A DNA stretch of 52,349 nucleotides from an uncultured Lachnospiraceae bacterium (GCA_902788035.1 CADAIL010000015.1:1-52349), one strand, 5' to 3'. Counted from the first letter of the stretch, positions 16,704-25,079 are shown. Made by a program: numbers and translations. Notes: a model not told the origin generated them from the sequence alone.

Positions 16704-17494
16704 CAGCCAATAACCCCTACGTACCATTCCCTTCCAAAATCAAAGAAATCATTAAGCACACAGAGAAGGAATGGACCTTCAGAATGCAGTACACCGGCGA
16801 CGTGAAGCCCGGTCAGTTCTATGAGGTCTCCGTTCCGAAATACGGTGAGGCTCCCATTTCCGTCAGCGGCATCGGCGAGGATTTTGTCGACCTGACCATC
16901 CGCCGCGTAGGGCGCGTCACCGATGAAGTATTCAAGCTGAACGCGGGCGACACCATCCTGCTCAGAGGCCCGTACGGCAACGGTTTCGACACATCTCTTT
17001 ATGCAAATGGTGAAGTAATCGTCGTCGCAGGCGGCACCGGCGTTTCCCCGGTCAGAGGCGTTATTGAGGCACTGGCCCACACAGCTGACGCCAAAGACAA
17101 GCACGTTATCGTCGGATTCAAGAGCCCCGGCGACATGCTCTTCAGGGACGACCTTAAGCGTTGGGCAGACCAGCTCGACCTCATCCTCACAGTCGACGGC
17201 GCGCCGGAAGGCTATGAGGGCAACATCGGTCTCGTAACAAAATATATCCCGGACGTTCCGATCCGCGACGTCAAGAACGCGCAGGCAGTCGTCGTCGGAC
17301 CTCCCGCGATGATGAGATTCTCCGTCATGGGCCTTCTCCAGAAGGGCTTCGAGGAGAAAAACATCTGGGTATCTCAGGAACGCAAGATGTGCTGCGGTCT
17401 GGGCAAATGCGGCCACTGCCGCATCGGCTCCACCTACGTATGTCTGGACGGACCGGTCTTCAACTATGTCGATAGTAAAGACATGATCGATTAA
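16700..17494 (+). CDS. asrB: Anaerobic sulfite reductase subunit B (flavin/2Fe-2S NADH reductase)
   Basis: A 264-residue ferredoxin-NAD reductase-like protein. It has an FAD-binding barrel (RGPYGNGFDTS near 94-104), a nucleotide site beginning VAGGTGVSPVRG near 112-123, and a C-terminal 2Fe-2S ligand set CCGLGKCGHC...YVC. It passes electrons from NADH to AsrA and AsrC. The true start is ATG 16700, after GGAAGGAGG at 16682, so it overlaps asrA by 4 bp; the frame is open upstream to 16589 inside asrA, but that part is not translated product. Confidence 0.95.
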   Translation: MTANNPYVPFPSKIKEIIKHTEKEWTFRMQYTGDVKPGQFYEVSVPKYGEAPISVSGIGEDFVDLTIRRVGRVTDEVFKLNAGDTILLRGPYGNGFDTSLYANGEVIVVAGGTGVSPVRGVIEALAHTADAKDKHVIVGFKSPGDMLFRDDLKRWADQLDLILTVDGAPEGYEGNIGLVTKYIPDVPIRDVKNAQAVVVGPPAMMRFSVMGLLQKGFEEKNIWVSQERKMCCGLGKCGHCRIGSTYVCLDGPVFNYVDSKDMID

Positions 17495-17506
17495 GGGGGT
17501 ACGGAA

Positions 17507-18496
17507 ATGGCAAGAGATATAAATACAAAAAAGCTTAAGAAAAACGCGTTTCGCTACTCCAAAGTCAGAGGCGAGACGGCGAGCAGAATCCGTATTCCGG
17601 GCGGCGTGATCAACGCGAAGAGTATGGCCAAGATCGCTGAGGTTGCCGAGACTTACGGCAATGGCACGATCTTTGTGACCAACCGCCAGGGCGTCGAGCT
17701 CCCGGGCATTGCGCTTGAAGATATGCCGGCAGTCAACAAGGCCATCCAGTCGATCATCGACGACTCCGGTGTCAATCAGGAAGAGCGCGACAAGGGCTAT
17801 CCGGCATCCGGAACAAGAAACGTGGTCGCATGTCCGGGGTCCAGGCTGTGTCCGTTCGGGTGCTATGACACGACGGAATTTGCACGCAAAATGGATAAGA
17901 TGATCTTCCCGAACAACCTTCATGTAAAAATCGCCTTCACAGGATGTTCAAATGACTGTGGCAAAGTCCGCATGGACGACTTCGGAATCATCGGAATGAC
18001 CGAGCCTCAGTATGACCCGAATCGCTGCGTGGGCTGCGAGCAGTGCATCAAGTACTGCAACATCCGTTCCGTCGGAGCGCTGTCTCTGGTCAACGGCAAG
18101 GTCGTGCGCGACACTGACCTCTGCATCGGCTGCGGCGTCTGCGTAGCTTACTGCCCGACAAGAGCATGGACCAGAAGCAAGGAGCATTACTTTAGACTCG
18201 TGCTTCTCGGCAGAACAGGCAAGAAGAATCCGAGACTTGCTGAGGACTTCATCAAGTGGGCGGACGAGCAAAGCATCATGGATATCGTGAAGAATGCCTA
18301 CGCATATGTCGAAGAGTACATTGACCCGAACGCATACGAGGGCAAGGAGCATATCGGCTATATCGTCGACAGGACTGGATTTGATGAATTCTTCAAGTGG
18401 ATCATGAAAGACGTCAAGCTCAATGACAAGGCTGAAGTTGCGCATCGTATCTACTGGGGTGGAAAACATTACGACAGGAGCAATAACTTGAAGTAA
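17507..18496 (+). CDS. asrC: Anaerobic sulfite reductase subunit C (siroheme catalytic subunit)
   Basis: This is the subunit that reduces sulfite to sulfide at a coupled siroheme-4Fe-4S centre. The ligand cysteines are visible as ACPGSRLC (C-x5-C, near 109-116) and TGCSNDC (C-x3-C, near 146-152). They are followed by two ferredoxin motifs, CVGCEQCIKYC and CIGCGVCVAYCPT. At 329 residues it has the usual length of the Salmonella/Clostridium AsrC group. It lies 12 bp after asrB behind a GGGGG ribosome site. The siroheme genes 0.8-4 kb downstream would supply its cofactor. Confidence 0.95.
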   Translation: MARDINTKKLKKNAFRYSKVRGETASRIRIPGGVINAKSMAKIAEVAETYGNGTIFVTNRQGVELPGIALEDMPAVNKAIQSIIDDSGVNQEERDKGYPASGTRNVVACPGSRLCPFGCYDTTEFARKMDKMIFPNNLHVKIAFTGCSNDCGKVRMDDFGIIGMTEPQYDPNRCVGCEQCIKYCNIRSVGALSLVNGKVVRDTDLCIGCGVCVAYCPTRAWTRSKEHYFRLVLLGRTGKKNPRLAEDFIKWADEQSIMDIVKNAYAYVEEYIDPNAYEGKEHIGYIVDRTGFDEFFKWIMKDVKLNDKAEVAHRIYWGGKHYDRSNNLK

Positions 18497-18509
18497 GCTG
18501 AAGTAGAGA

Positions 18510-18604
18510 GCATTGCGTAAAGAGTGCAGATAAAGCGTAAAAAATAGCTTTATGAGTTTGGCCGGAATTGGGTATTGCGTCAAGAATGCAGCTAAGCGTA
18601 ATAT
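18510..18604 (+). repeat. 62-bp imperfect tandem duplication between asrC and the BioY-like gene
   Basis: GCATTGCGTAAAGAGTGCAG (18510) is repeated as GTATTGCGTCAAGAATGCAG (18572), each followed by TAAGCGTAA. It is non-coding and sits directly behind the asrC stop. Confidence 0.7.
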
Positions 18605-18672
18605 TAATTCACAAGTATTGGCATTTAATGATAAGCTGGGGAAAAATAACACGATAGGAGTAATCATTTCAT

Positions 18673-19242
18673 ATGATAAAAACCACGACCCGCACGACTG
18701 ACATTGTATTATGCGGAATGTTCGTTGCCCTAATGGCAGTCGGGGCATTTATAAAAATCATGTTACCCCTTGGCCTGTTTCAGGTCACATTTTCACTGCA
18801 GTTCTTTTTCGCGCTCCTGGCAGGTTTTCTGCTGGGAGCCGAAAGAGGCTGTATGTCAGTGATAGTGTATCTGATTACAGGTCTGATCGGAATACCGATA
18901 TTTGCCCATGGCGGCGGGATCGGGTATCTACTGAAGCCGACATTTGGGTTCCTTATCGGATTTGCAGCGGCAGCGGCGGTCTGCGGATATGTTGCGAAAA
19001 AGATGGGAGCGTCGGGCTTTTGGACATATTTATTTGCAGCATTTTGCGGAGAAATGGTTTACTACGCGTGCGGACTCATTTATTATTTCTTTATGTTCAA
19101 TTTTGTGGTCGGCAGAGACGTCGGCATAGGGCTGGCCGAGCTCATGTCTGTGTGGTTCCTATCCACCGTCATACCGGATTTTGTGCTGTGCGTCATGGCA
19201 GCGATGGTGACAGTGAGGCTGAAGGTCGTGTTCGGCAGGTGA
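18673..19242 (+). CDS. bioY: BioY-family biotin transporter substrate-binding (S) component
   Basis: A 189-residue protein with six hydrophobic segments. The BioY signature is visible: ITGLIGIPIFAHGGGIGYLLKPTFGFLIGF (about residues 75-104) and LFAAFCGEMVYYACGLIYY. BioY proteins bind biotin and work alone or with an ECF energising module, which is not present in this window. Its place between asrC and the siroheme genes is unusual, and siroheme synthesis has no direct biotin step, so the placement may be accidental. The start codon follows GGAG at about 18657 with a long spacing. The 3' end of the gene is part of a 41-bp tandem repeat. Confidence 0.85.
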   Translation: MIKTTTRTTDIVLCGMFVALMAVGAFIKIMLPLGLFQVTFSLQFFFALLAGFLLGAERGCMSVIVYLITGLIGIPIFAHGGGIGYLLKPTFGFLIGFAAAAAVCGYVAKKMGASGFWTYLFAAFCGEMVYYACGLIYYFFMFNFVVGRDVGIGLAELMSVWFLSTVIPDFVLCVMAAMVTVRLKVVFGR

Positions 19243-19325
19243 TAGACACGGCGGCGAGGCATTAAGCCTTGTTTGACAGGTGATAGGCATGGCGGCCGGG
19301 CATTAAGCCTAGTTCGGCAGGTAAA
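19230..19325 (+). repeat. 41-bp tandem repeat spanning the end of the BioY-like gene
   Basis: TTCGGCAGGTGATAG, the last codons and stop of the gene, recurs as TTTGACAGGTGATAG and TTCGGCAGGTAAAG. CAGGT is at 19236, 19277 and 19318, a period of 41 bp. The last copy provides the region just before the next start codon. Confidence 0.8.
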
Positions 19326-19333
19326 GAGGTACA

Positions 19334-19876
19334 ATGAGTTATTTTCCGTTTTTTACAGATATTTCCGATAAAACATTTTTGATTATCGGCGGTGGCAATG
19401 TCGCCGCCGATAAAATTTTGCGCCTCAGGCGGTTTACTGATAGAATAATAGTGATCGCACCGGAGACTGAGATCGAGGGTGTGCGGGTCATCCGAAAAGA
19501 ATACGACAGCGGAGACCTCGCGCTCGGTGACTATGTCGTGGCGGCAGTCGGGGTGCGGGATATCGATCGGCAGATTGCGCAGGATTGCCGCGCGGCGGGG
19601 ATCCCGGTCAATGTAGTCGATGATATTGAATACTGTGATTTTATATTTCCGTCGATCGTGAAGCGCGGCAAGCTCACGGTCGCGATATCGACCTCGGGCA
19701 GTTCCCCCCTCTATGCGCGCATGCTACGTCAGCAGCTTGAAGAGATGCTGCCGGAGAATGTTGAGCAGGTGCTCGATGAGATGCAGGAGCTGCGTGAACG
19801 GACGGTCGAAAAGGTGGCGGATCAGAAGGAGCGGGCTAGGATTTATAAGAAGGCGTTGCTTGATAAGTTGACTTGA
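19334..19876 (+). CDS. sirC: Precorrin-2 dehydrogenase / sirohydrochlorin synthesis protein (SirC/Met8/CysG-N type)
   Basis: The 180 residues fit the short NAD-dependent precorrin-2 dehydrogenase. The Rossmann motif is FLIIGGGNVAADKILRL near 15-31, followed by IVIAPETEIEG. Then VVAAVGVRDIDRQIAQDC and the diagnostic PVNVVDDIEYCDFIFPSIVKRGKLTVAISTSGSSPLYARMLRQ are visible. The enzyme oxidises precorrin-2 to sirohydrochlorin. Whether it also inserts iron, as Met8 does, cannot be told; no separate CbiK/SirB chelatase is in the window. It is the first of three siroheme genes in a row. Confidence 0.92.
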   Translation: MSYFPFFTDISDKTFLIIGGGNVAADKILRLRRFTDRIIVIAPETEIEGVRVIRKEYDSGDLALGDYVVAAVGVRDIDRQIAQDCRAAGIPVNVVDDIEYCDFIFPSIVKRGKLTVAISTSGSSPLYARMLRQQLEEMLPENVEQVLDEMQELRERTVEKVADQKERARIYKKALLDKLT

Positions 19877-19932
19877 ATTTTGCTCGTCGTTTATGCGCTG
19901 TTAATGAACAACCCCCGTTCGGTGTGGCAGAT

Positions 19933-19969
19933 TCTATGGACGTTGCACTTTGCTGCTACGTTGCATAGA
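19933..19969 (+). repeat. Small dispersed hairpin repeat, copy 2
   Basis: CTATG-ACGT-GCA and TGC-ACGT-CATAG arms form a compact hairpin in the sirC-hemC gap. It matches the minus-strand element at 12232-12269 with one compensated base pair. Confidence 0.65.
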
Positions 19970-20002
19970 TAAATGAATTTTCATCCATGAAAGTTTAAAT
20001 CA

Positions 20003-20977
20003 ATGAGACATATAACAATTGCGGGACGCGGGTCAAAGCTGGCCATGGTCCAGAATGAAATTGTAAAAGCGATACTTGAAAATGAGGGCTACGAGGTCTC
20101 TATCCTTACCGTCTCCACAAAGGGTGATCGGGATAAGAAGACAGCGGTGACAAAGCTCGGCGGCAATGGACCATTTGTCAGGGATGTTGAAAAGGCGCTT
20201 CTTGATGGCAAGGCGGACGTTGCGGTTCACTGCGTGAAGGACCTGCCCTACGATGGGGCGTCTGGTCTCGTAATCGCGGGCATTCTGGATGAGGCTGACC
20301 CGGGGGATGTGCTTCTGATGAAGAGGGGCATGATTGGTAACCTAAGGCTGAACGGGTATGTTGGTCCAGCAGAAGGTGAAACTGAAAACCGACGGCTGCA
20401 ATCTGTCGGTTTCGATTCAATAAGAAGAAAAAACGAAGACGGTGCAGAGAAAGCGTGTTACGTAGAAGCCACAAAGAGCAGAGATTTGATAATAGGCACC
20501 GGCAGCCCCAGACGACGGGTGCAGCTCATGCGTCTCTTTTCAAATATCACCTGCACCGACATCCGCGGCAACATCACCACCCGAATGGATAAGCTTCGGG
20601 ACGGACAGTACGACGGAATTGTCCTGGCAAGGGCTGGGCTTGACCGGATCGGGGCGGGGCTTTCGGAGTTCGACGTGGTTGCATTTGCACCTCATGAAAT
20701 GATACCCGCAGTCGGACAGGGACTGTTGGCTGTTCAGTGCCGGGAAGATGACTCGGAGTTGCGGGACCTGCTCTTTGGGCTGTCCCCGGCCAGGGCCTAC
20801 CTGCGATTTATGATTGAGAGAGAAATATTCTGCCGATACAGGCTGAACTGCCGGGACGCGGTGGGAGTGTATGCAGATATTAACGAAGAAACCTTGAAGA
20901 CAGACATAATGATATTGGCAGAACCTATGAGTGAATCTGATAATGATAATTTGCCCAATTGCGAAACGGTTGAGTAG
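20003..20977 (+). CDS. hemC: Porphobilinogen deaminase (hydroxymethylbilane synthase)
   Basis: The enzyme joins four porphobilinogens to hydroxymethylbilane. Conserved pieces are AGRGSKLAMVQ near 7-17, TKGDRD, the catalytic Asp region VHCVKDLP near 75-82, GTGSPRRRVQL near 165-175, DIRGNITTRMDKL, IVLARAGLDR and PAVGQGLLAVQ. The dipyrromethane-binding cysteine is probably Cys 283 in RLNCRDAVGVYA, although the usual GGC context is changed. About 45 extra residues (about 110-155, polar and repeat-poor) lie between the VLLMKR strand and the GTGSPRR motif, a length not seen in typical HemC. The ATG is preceded by only a weak GAAAG site. hemA, hemL and hemB are not in the window. Confidence 0.9.
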   Translation: MRHITIAGRGSKLAMVQNEIVKAILENEGYEVSILTVSTKGDRDKKTAVTKLGGNGPFVRDVEKALLDGKADVAVHCVKDLPYDGASGLVIAGILDEADPGDVLLMKRGMIGNLRLNGYVGPAEGETENRRLQSVGFDSIRRKNEDGAEKACYVEATKSRDLIIGTGSPRRRVQLMRLFSNITCTDIRGNITTRMDKLRDGQYDGIVLARAGLDRIGAGLSEFDVVAFAPHEMIPAVGQGLLAVQCREDDSELRDLLFGLSPARAYLRFMIEREIFCRYRLNCRDAVGVYADINEETLKTDIMILAEPMSESDNDNLPNCETVE

Positions 20978-21068
20978 GAACTATCTCATAGCTTCGCAAG
21001 AGCCCATGGAGAGGCGTCGCACTATGTTCATATGAGGCGTGCCGCATGGCGATGGAGACTCGTTTAAC

Positions 21069-22664
21069 ATGAGAAAAAAAGCATATATAATCGGAGCCGG
21101 ACCTTCCGCAGAGCTCATCACCGCGGAGGGTCTTGCCATTTTAAAAAGAGCCGACGTGATTATCTACGACCGGCTGCTCGACGAAAAGCTTCTGCTGGAG
21201 GCCAAGGATGGGGCGATTTTGGTGCCGGTCGGCAAGAGGTATCACAGACATCTGAAATCCCAGGAGGAGATAAACTCTCTTCTGGTGGAGTATGCAAATG
21301 TCCACCCCCTCGTCGTCCGCCTTAAGGGCGGCGATCCCTTTGTGTTCGGCAGGGGAGGGGAGGAAGTCGAAGCCCTCACGAAGGCAGGCATCGATGCGGA
21401 GGTGATCCCGGGTGTCAGTACAGCGGTGGCAGCGGCCGAGATTCTCGGAATCCCGGTCACCCACAGAGGAAGTGCCTCCTCATTTACGGTGGTCACCGGC
21501 CATGGAGCTCAGGAGACCGCTGAGGATTTTTCTGATTTGGTACGGCTGAAGGGCACGCTCGTGTTTATGATGGCGTGGCATAAGATCACTGACATTGCGG
21601 CAGGACTTATGGCTGCAGGCAAACCTGCGGACACGCCCTGCGCGATCGTCTCGAGCGCAAAGCGACCGGGGCAGAAGAGGGTGACGGATGAGCTGGGGAA
21701 CATTTGCAACAGGATCGGCGAGACGACGTCACCGGCGGTCTTCATTGTAGGCGATGTGGCAAGGCTTGATTTCTCCTCGAAGGATAAGGGCAGGCTTTGC
21801 GGAAAGAATTATCTTGTCATCGGGACCAAGGGGTTCGTTAGGAAGATGTGCGGGCTGCTGACGGATGCGGGAGCGCACGGGGTGCCGTTGGTGAGTCTCG
21901 TTGTGCGAGCTCATGCTGAGAATATCCCTGAGGATTTTTCGGATGTAGGTTGGCTCGTATTTACCAGCGCGAACGGAGTGAAGATTTTTTTCGACGAGCT
22001 TGCGTCGCGCAGGATGGATGTGAGAAGTCTGGCTCATGTGAAAGTAGCCTGTATTGGAGAGGCGACGGCAGAGGAGCTGGCTGGACATGGCATGTTTGCG
22101 GATCTGGTTCCGAGTGAGTATACATCGAAGGCGCTGGGGGAGGCGCTTCTTGCTGTGTATAAGGCAGATGTTGGCGTGACCACCATGTGCAGTGATAATT
22201 GTCAGTCGAAGCAGAACAATGAATATCGGGAAGAGTCTTGCCTGCCAAAGCAGAACAATGAATATCGGGAAGAGTCTTGCCTGCCAAAGCAGAACAATGA
22301 GCATCTCGCAGCGGACGGAAAAGTACTTATGCTGAGAGCCGCGGAGGCAAGCCCTGTACTCGGTCAGATGCTGAGGGAGCATGGAATTGACTTTGAGGAG
22401 AGAGCTATTTACAGCCTTGAAAGAGGGACAATTATTCCCGAACTTAGAGAATATCCCTTCGACGCGGTCATACTTGCAAGCGCGGGCGGAGTGAGGGCAT
22501 TTTATGAGATGCTGAACGACGCAGGCGAGTGGGACGCCGTGTCGGATGTGCAGGCGGTGTGCATTGGCGAGAGTACTGCATCGGCATGGAGAAAGCTGAC
22601 CGGGAAGGAGCCAATCGTAGCCTCGGTGAGCACCGCGGAGGGGATAGTGGATGTACTTGGTTGA
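21069..22664 (+). CDS. cobA-hemD: Fused uroporphyrinogen-III C-methyltransferase and uroporphyrinogen-III synthase
   Basis: The N-terminal ~240 residues are the SUMT domain: AYIIGAGPSAELITAEGL near 5-22 (the usual GAGPGDPELIT is shortened), VVRLKGGDPFVFGRGGEE, PGVSTAVAAAEILGIPVTHRG and FTVVTGHGAQ. The rest is a HemD domain (VFTSANGV, VACIGEATAEEL, PSEYTSKALGEAL, ILASAGGVRAF, CIGESTASAWRK). Together they turn hydroxymethylbilane into precorrin-2, a common fusion in Clostridia. I chose ATG 21069 (GGAGA at 21054) over the upstream GTG. Near residues 381-420 the HemD part carries a tandem 13-residue repeat that is not part of the family. Confidence 0.92.
   Translation: MRKKAYIIGAGPSAELITAEGLAILKRADVIIYDRLLDEKLLLEAKDGAILVPVGKRYHRHLKSQEEINSLLVEYANVHPLVVRLKGGDPFVFGRGGEEVEALTKAGIDAEVIPGVSTAVAAAEILGIPVTHRGSASSFTVVTGHGAQETAEDFSDLVRLKGTLVFMMAWHKITDIAAGLMAAGKPADTPCAIVSSAKRPGQKRVTDELGNICNRIGETTSPAVFIVGDVARLDFSSKDKGRLCGKNYLVIGTKGFVRKMCGLLTDAGAHGVPLVSLVVRAHAENIPEDFSDVGWLVFTSANGVKIFFDELASRRMDVRSLAHVKVACIGEATAEELAGHGMFADLVPSEYTSKALGEALLAVYKADVGVTTMCSDNCQSKQNNEYREESCLPKQNNEYREESCLPKQNNEHLAADGKVLMLRAAEASPVLGQMLREHGIDFEERAIYSLERGTIIPELREYPFDAVILASAGGVRAFYEMLNDAGEWDAVSDVQAVCIGESTASAWRKLTGKEPIVASVSTAEGIVDVLG
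22211..22327 (+). repeat. 39-bp in-frame tandem repeat inside the hemD domain
   Basis: GCAGAACAATGA recurs at 22211, 22250 and 22289. The first two copies are almost identical and encode KQNNEYREESCLP twice, then KQNNEH. The period is a multiple of three, so the frame is kept. It lies between two conserved HemD segments, probably in a surface loop. Confidence 0.9.
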
Positions 22665-22671
22665 CTATTGC

Positions 22672-23574
22672 TCAAATCAGCTCCTTGAACAATTCTATAA
22701 GATACTTTTCAGCCTTCGAGATATAAGTCCCTTTCTTATAGGCAATCGCCCTCATCCATGACTGATGGGGTTCCGGCAGAAAATAGACAATACCGTCTGT
22801 CGGCGTAGCGTACGACTGGGGCAGGAAAGCAATCCCCAGCCCGTTCCGCACCATATTGAACTGGGTGATGGAGGAGCCGGTCTCGATCAGAATATTCGGA
22901 CTGATGTTATGTGTATTAAGAATATAATCGATCATTGATCGAATGTTAGTGTTCTTGGATGCCAGAATGTACTGCTCATCCTTAAGGAGCGACATGTCGA
23001 TCGATGGGAGCTCGTCATTGCTCTCACGAGCCAGGTAAGCAAGAGGATGTGAGGCGGGCATTGCCAGAATGAGGTATTCACGCGCGAGATCGATATAGTC
23101 CAGCCGGCTCTCCTTTATATTGTGCTCGGAATAGGTGATGAGGCCGTAAGTGATTTCCTGCTTGAGGAGTAGCTGCATAATTCTCGGAACTCTGGCCTCG
23201 TAAGTCCGGAAAGTGAATTTGGGATACTTCTCACGAAAGGCAGTATAGACATCCGCGAAGAAGATCGCGCCTTTTTCCGGTGTAAAGGCAATCGAAATCT
23301 CACCAGCATCGTTACGTGCGATGTCCTGAATGATTTTGTATGTGTCATCTTTCATCTTCAGCATTTCGCGCGCAGTCATAATGTATGCATTTCCCGCCGG
23401 AGTCAGTTCCAGCGAGTGGTATTTTCTTTCAAATAACGGCGTGCCAAGCTCTTTCTCAAGTCTCAGCAGCTGTTGATTCAGGGCAGACTGAGTGAGAAAT
23501 TTTCGCTCGGCTGCCCTTGCTATGTTTTTCTCCTCTGCGATTGCAATTATATTCTCAAGCTGTGATAGATCCAT
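22672..23574 (-). CDS. LysR-family regulator, probable control of tctCBA
   Basis: The helix-turn-helix is near residues 15-40 (KNIARAAERKFLTQSALNQQLLRLE), with a typical effector domain after residue 90. The start is placed at 23574, where MDLSQLENI begins behind GGAAGGG; the longer frame to 23637 has no ribosome site. Its stop is 7 bp from the convergent cobA-hemD stop, and its 5' end faces the tctC gene across 360 bp holding two palindromic motifs. Divergent placement suggests it senses the acid imported by TctCBA. Confidence 0.87.
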   Translation of the reverse strand: MDLSQLENIIAIAEEKNIARAAERKFLTQSALNQQLLRLEKELGTPLFERKYHSLELTPAGNAYIMTAREMLKMKDDTYKIIQDIARNDAGEISIAFTPEKGAIFFADVYTAFREKYPKFTFRTYEARVPRIMQLLLKQEITYGLITYSEHNIKESRLDYIDLAREYLILAMPASHPLAYLARESNDELPSIDMSLLKDEQYILASKNTNIRSMIDYILNTHNISPNILIETGSSITQFNMVRNGLGIAFLPQSYATPTDGIVYFLPEPHQSWMRAIAYKKGTYISKAEKYLIELFKELI

Positions 23575-23765
23575 ATAATTACCCTTCCGTATATAATGTG
23601 AAAATCTGTCTAAATGAAGCACGAGTACCAAAGACACCTCGCCACAATGCTCCGCGGATAATGCACGAGTGTCATAGCTCCCTCGTCCCTATACTCCGTG
23701 GACAAAGCACTGACAGCAATGGTTTTAGCTGACTCCGACGTATTGTGAGCCCATCACTACGCTAA

Positions 23766-23831
23766 ATAGACTCAAATATATTAAGTGATATCGGCCCCTT
23801 ACTGCGCAATATAGACTTAATTATATTAAGT
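23766..23831. promoter_or_regulatory. Duplicated LysR-type operator motif
   Basis: ACTTAATTATATTAAGT (23815-23831) is an inverted repeat with 7-bp arms. A degenerate copy ACTCAAATATATTAAGT (23770-23786) lies 45 bp upstream, both preceded by ATAG. The pair resembles recognition and activation sites between the divergent LysR and tctC genes. Confidence 0.6.
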
Positions 23832-23852
23832 TATAACATTAAATACTCTAAT

Positions 23853-23881
23853 TTGTGCTAAGTCAATTACTATTTTATAAT
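23853..23881 (+). promoter_or_regulatory. Probable tctC promoter
   Basis: TTGTGC (23853-23858), 17 bp, TATAAT (23876-23881). It lies just downstream of the palindromic operator and 54 bp before the tctC start. The weak -35 fits a need for an activator. Confidence 0.55.
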
Positions 23882-23935
23882 AAAGACAACTTAAAGACAA
23901 GCTCAATTCTTATTCACTTATTAAGGAGGAAAAAC

Positions 23936-24988
23936 ATGAAGAAGAGAATTGCACTGGGACTTGCAGCACTTATGACAGTATGTTCCATGATGGGATGCGG
24001 CTCATCATCCTCATCAAACAGCGCAGCACCGGCTGGCGGCGCTGACACAGCTGAATCCGGCGCAGCAGCAACAGCAGACGTTGCAGCGGCAGCACTTCCG
24101 AAGAACATCACAGTTCAGGTACCGGCTAAGGCAGGCGGCGGTACAGACGTTATGGCAAGAGCACTCACACAGCAGATTACAGCCGACACCGGCTCCAACA
24201 TGACAGTTGTCAACAACATGGACGGCAATGGCGTCGTAGCGATGGAGACAGTTCGCAGCGCCAAGGGCGACGGCTCCACGATCCTTCAGTATCACACATC
24301 CATGCTGATCGCGACAGCTACCGGCGTTTATGATCATGACATTCTTGATGACTTCACAGTCATCGGCGTTGCACAGGGCACAGAGAAGGCTCAGTACTGC
24401 CTCGTAACAAACGGCGAGTCCGATCTGGACACACTTGACAAGTTCATCGAGTACGGCAAGAACAATGAGGTCAAGATCGGCGTTCAGACAGGCGGCTCCA
24501 TGCACATCGTTTCCGGCCTGATGGCTAAGGCTACAGGCATCCAGGCAAAATTCGTCGAAGCCGGTTCCGACACAGAGAAGCTTACAGCTCTCGTAGGCAA
24601 CACAATTGACGCTTGCATCGTCAACGTAAACCAGGCAGCTCAGTACGTCGAGTCCGGCAAGGCTCACGGCCTCGCAGTTGTATCCAACGGCGAAGAGGGC
24701 GCTAAGTCAACAGTTCTTCCGGATCTTCCGTCATTTGACGAGCTTGGCTATGATGTAAACTTCACGACTCTTACAATCATCGCAGGCCCGAAGGATATGG
24801 ATGCGGGCGTTGCAAAGGGTCTGTATGATGCATTTGCAGCAGCTGCACAGGCTGACGCAGTAAATGAAGTTCTTGAGCCGGCCGGCATGGCCATGGTCTT
24901 CTACGATCAGGAAGAAGGCATCAAGCAGCTCGAAGCTCAGAAAGAAATGATCAACAGCCTTGTTGACGAGCTCGGTCTTGCTCAGTAA
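23936..24988 (+). CDS. tctC: Tripartite tricarboxylate transporter, solute-binding lipoprotein
   Basis: MKKRIALGLAALMTVCSMMGC is a lipoprotein signal with Cys 21, followed by a Ser/Ala-rich linker. The mature part has the Bug/TctC pattern: ITVQVPAKAGGGTDVMARAL, DGSTILQYHTSM, VKIGVQTGGSMHIV, ASLMAK-like helix, KLTALVGNTIDACIVNVNQ and LPDLPSFDELGYDVNF. It captures a carboxylate outside the membrane for TctAB. The substrate is unknown (citrate, tricarballylate, aromatic or other acids in relatives). AAGGAGG precedes ATG 23936. Codon use is highly biased, which suggests strong expression. Confidence 0.9.
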   Translation: MKKRIALGLAALMTVCSMMGCGSSSSSNSAAPAGGADTAESGAAATADVAAAALPKNITVQVPAKAGGGTDVMARALTQQITADTGSNMTVVNNMDGNGVVAMETVRSAKGDGSTILQYHTSMLIATATGVYDHDILDDFTVIGVAQGTEKAQYCLVTNGESDLDTLDKFIEYGKNNEVKIGVQTGGSMHIVSGLMAKATGIQAKFVEAGSDTEKLTALVGNTIDACIVNVNQAAQYVESGKAHGLAVVSNGEEGAKSTVLPDLPSFDELGYDVNFTTLTIIAGPKDMDAGVAKGLYDAFAAAAQADAVNEVLEPAGMAMVFYDQEEGIKQLEAQKEMINSLVDELGLAQ

Positions 24989-25040
24989 TACTTGCGAATA
25001 CTTAATTTGACTGGATTGCTACTACATAAGTTTTAATTTA

Positions 25041-25066
25041 GGAGGCGGGTGGAAACATCCGCCTCC
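25041..25066 (+). promoter_or_regulatory. Intercistronic hairpin between tctC and tctB
   Basis: GGAGGCGG and CCGCCTCC form an 11-bp stem with one G-U pair and a GAAA tetraloop, just before the tctB ribosome site GGAGG. It has no T-run. It probably protects the tctC 3' end or reduces tctBA expression relative to the binding protein. Confidence 0.65.
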
Positions 25067-25079
25067 GGAGGTAAAAAAG

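Noticed and set aside
16580..17923. 447-codon minus-strand frame across asrA, asrB and asrC
   Set aside because: It is antisense to three certain genes and its product has no domain features or ribosome site.
25041..25066. Terminator between tctC and tctB
   Set aside because: The hairpin is stable but has no T-run and touches the tctB ribosome site, so stabilising or attenuating the tctC-tctB message is more likely than ending it.
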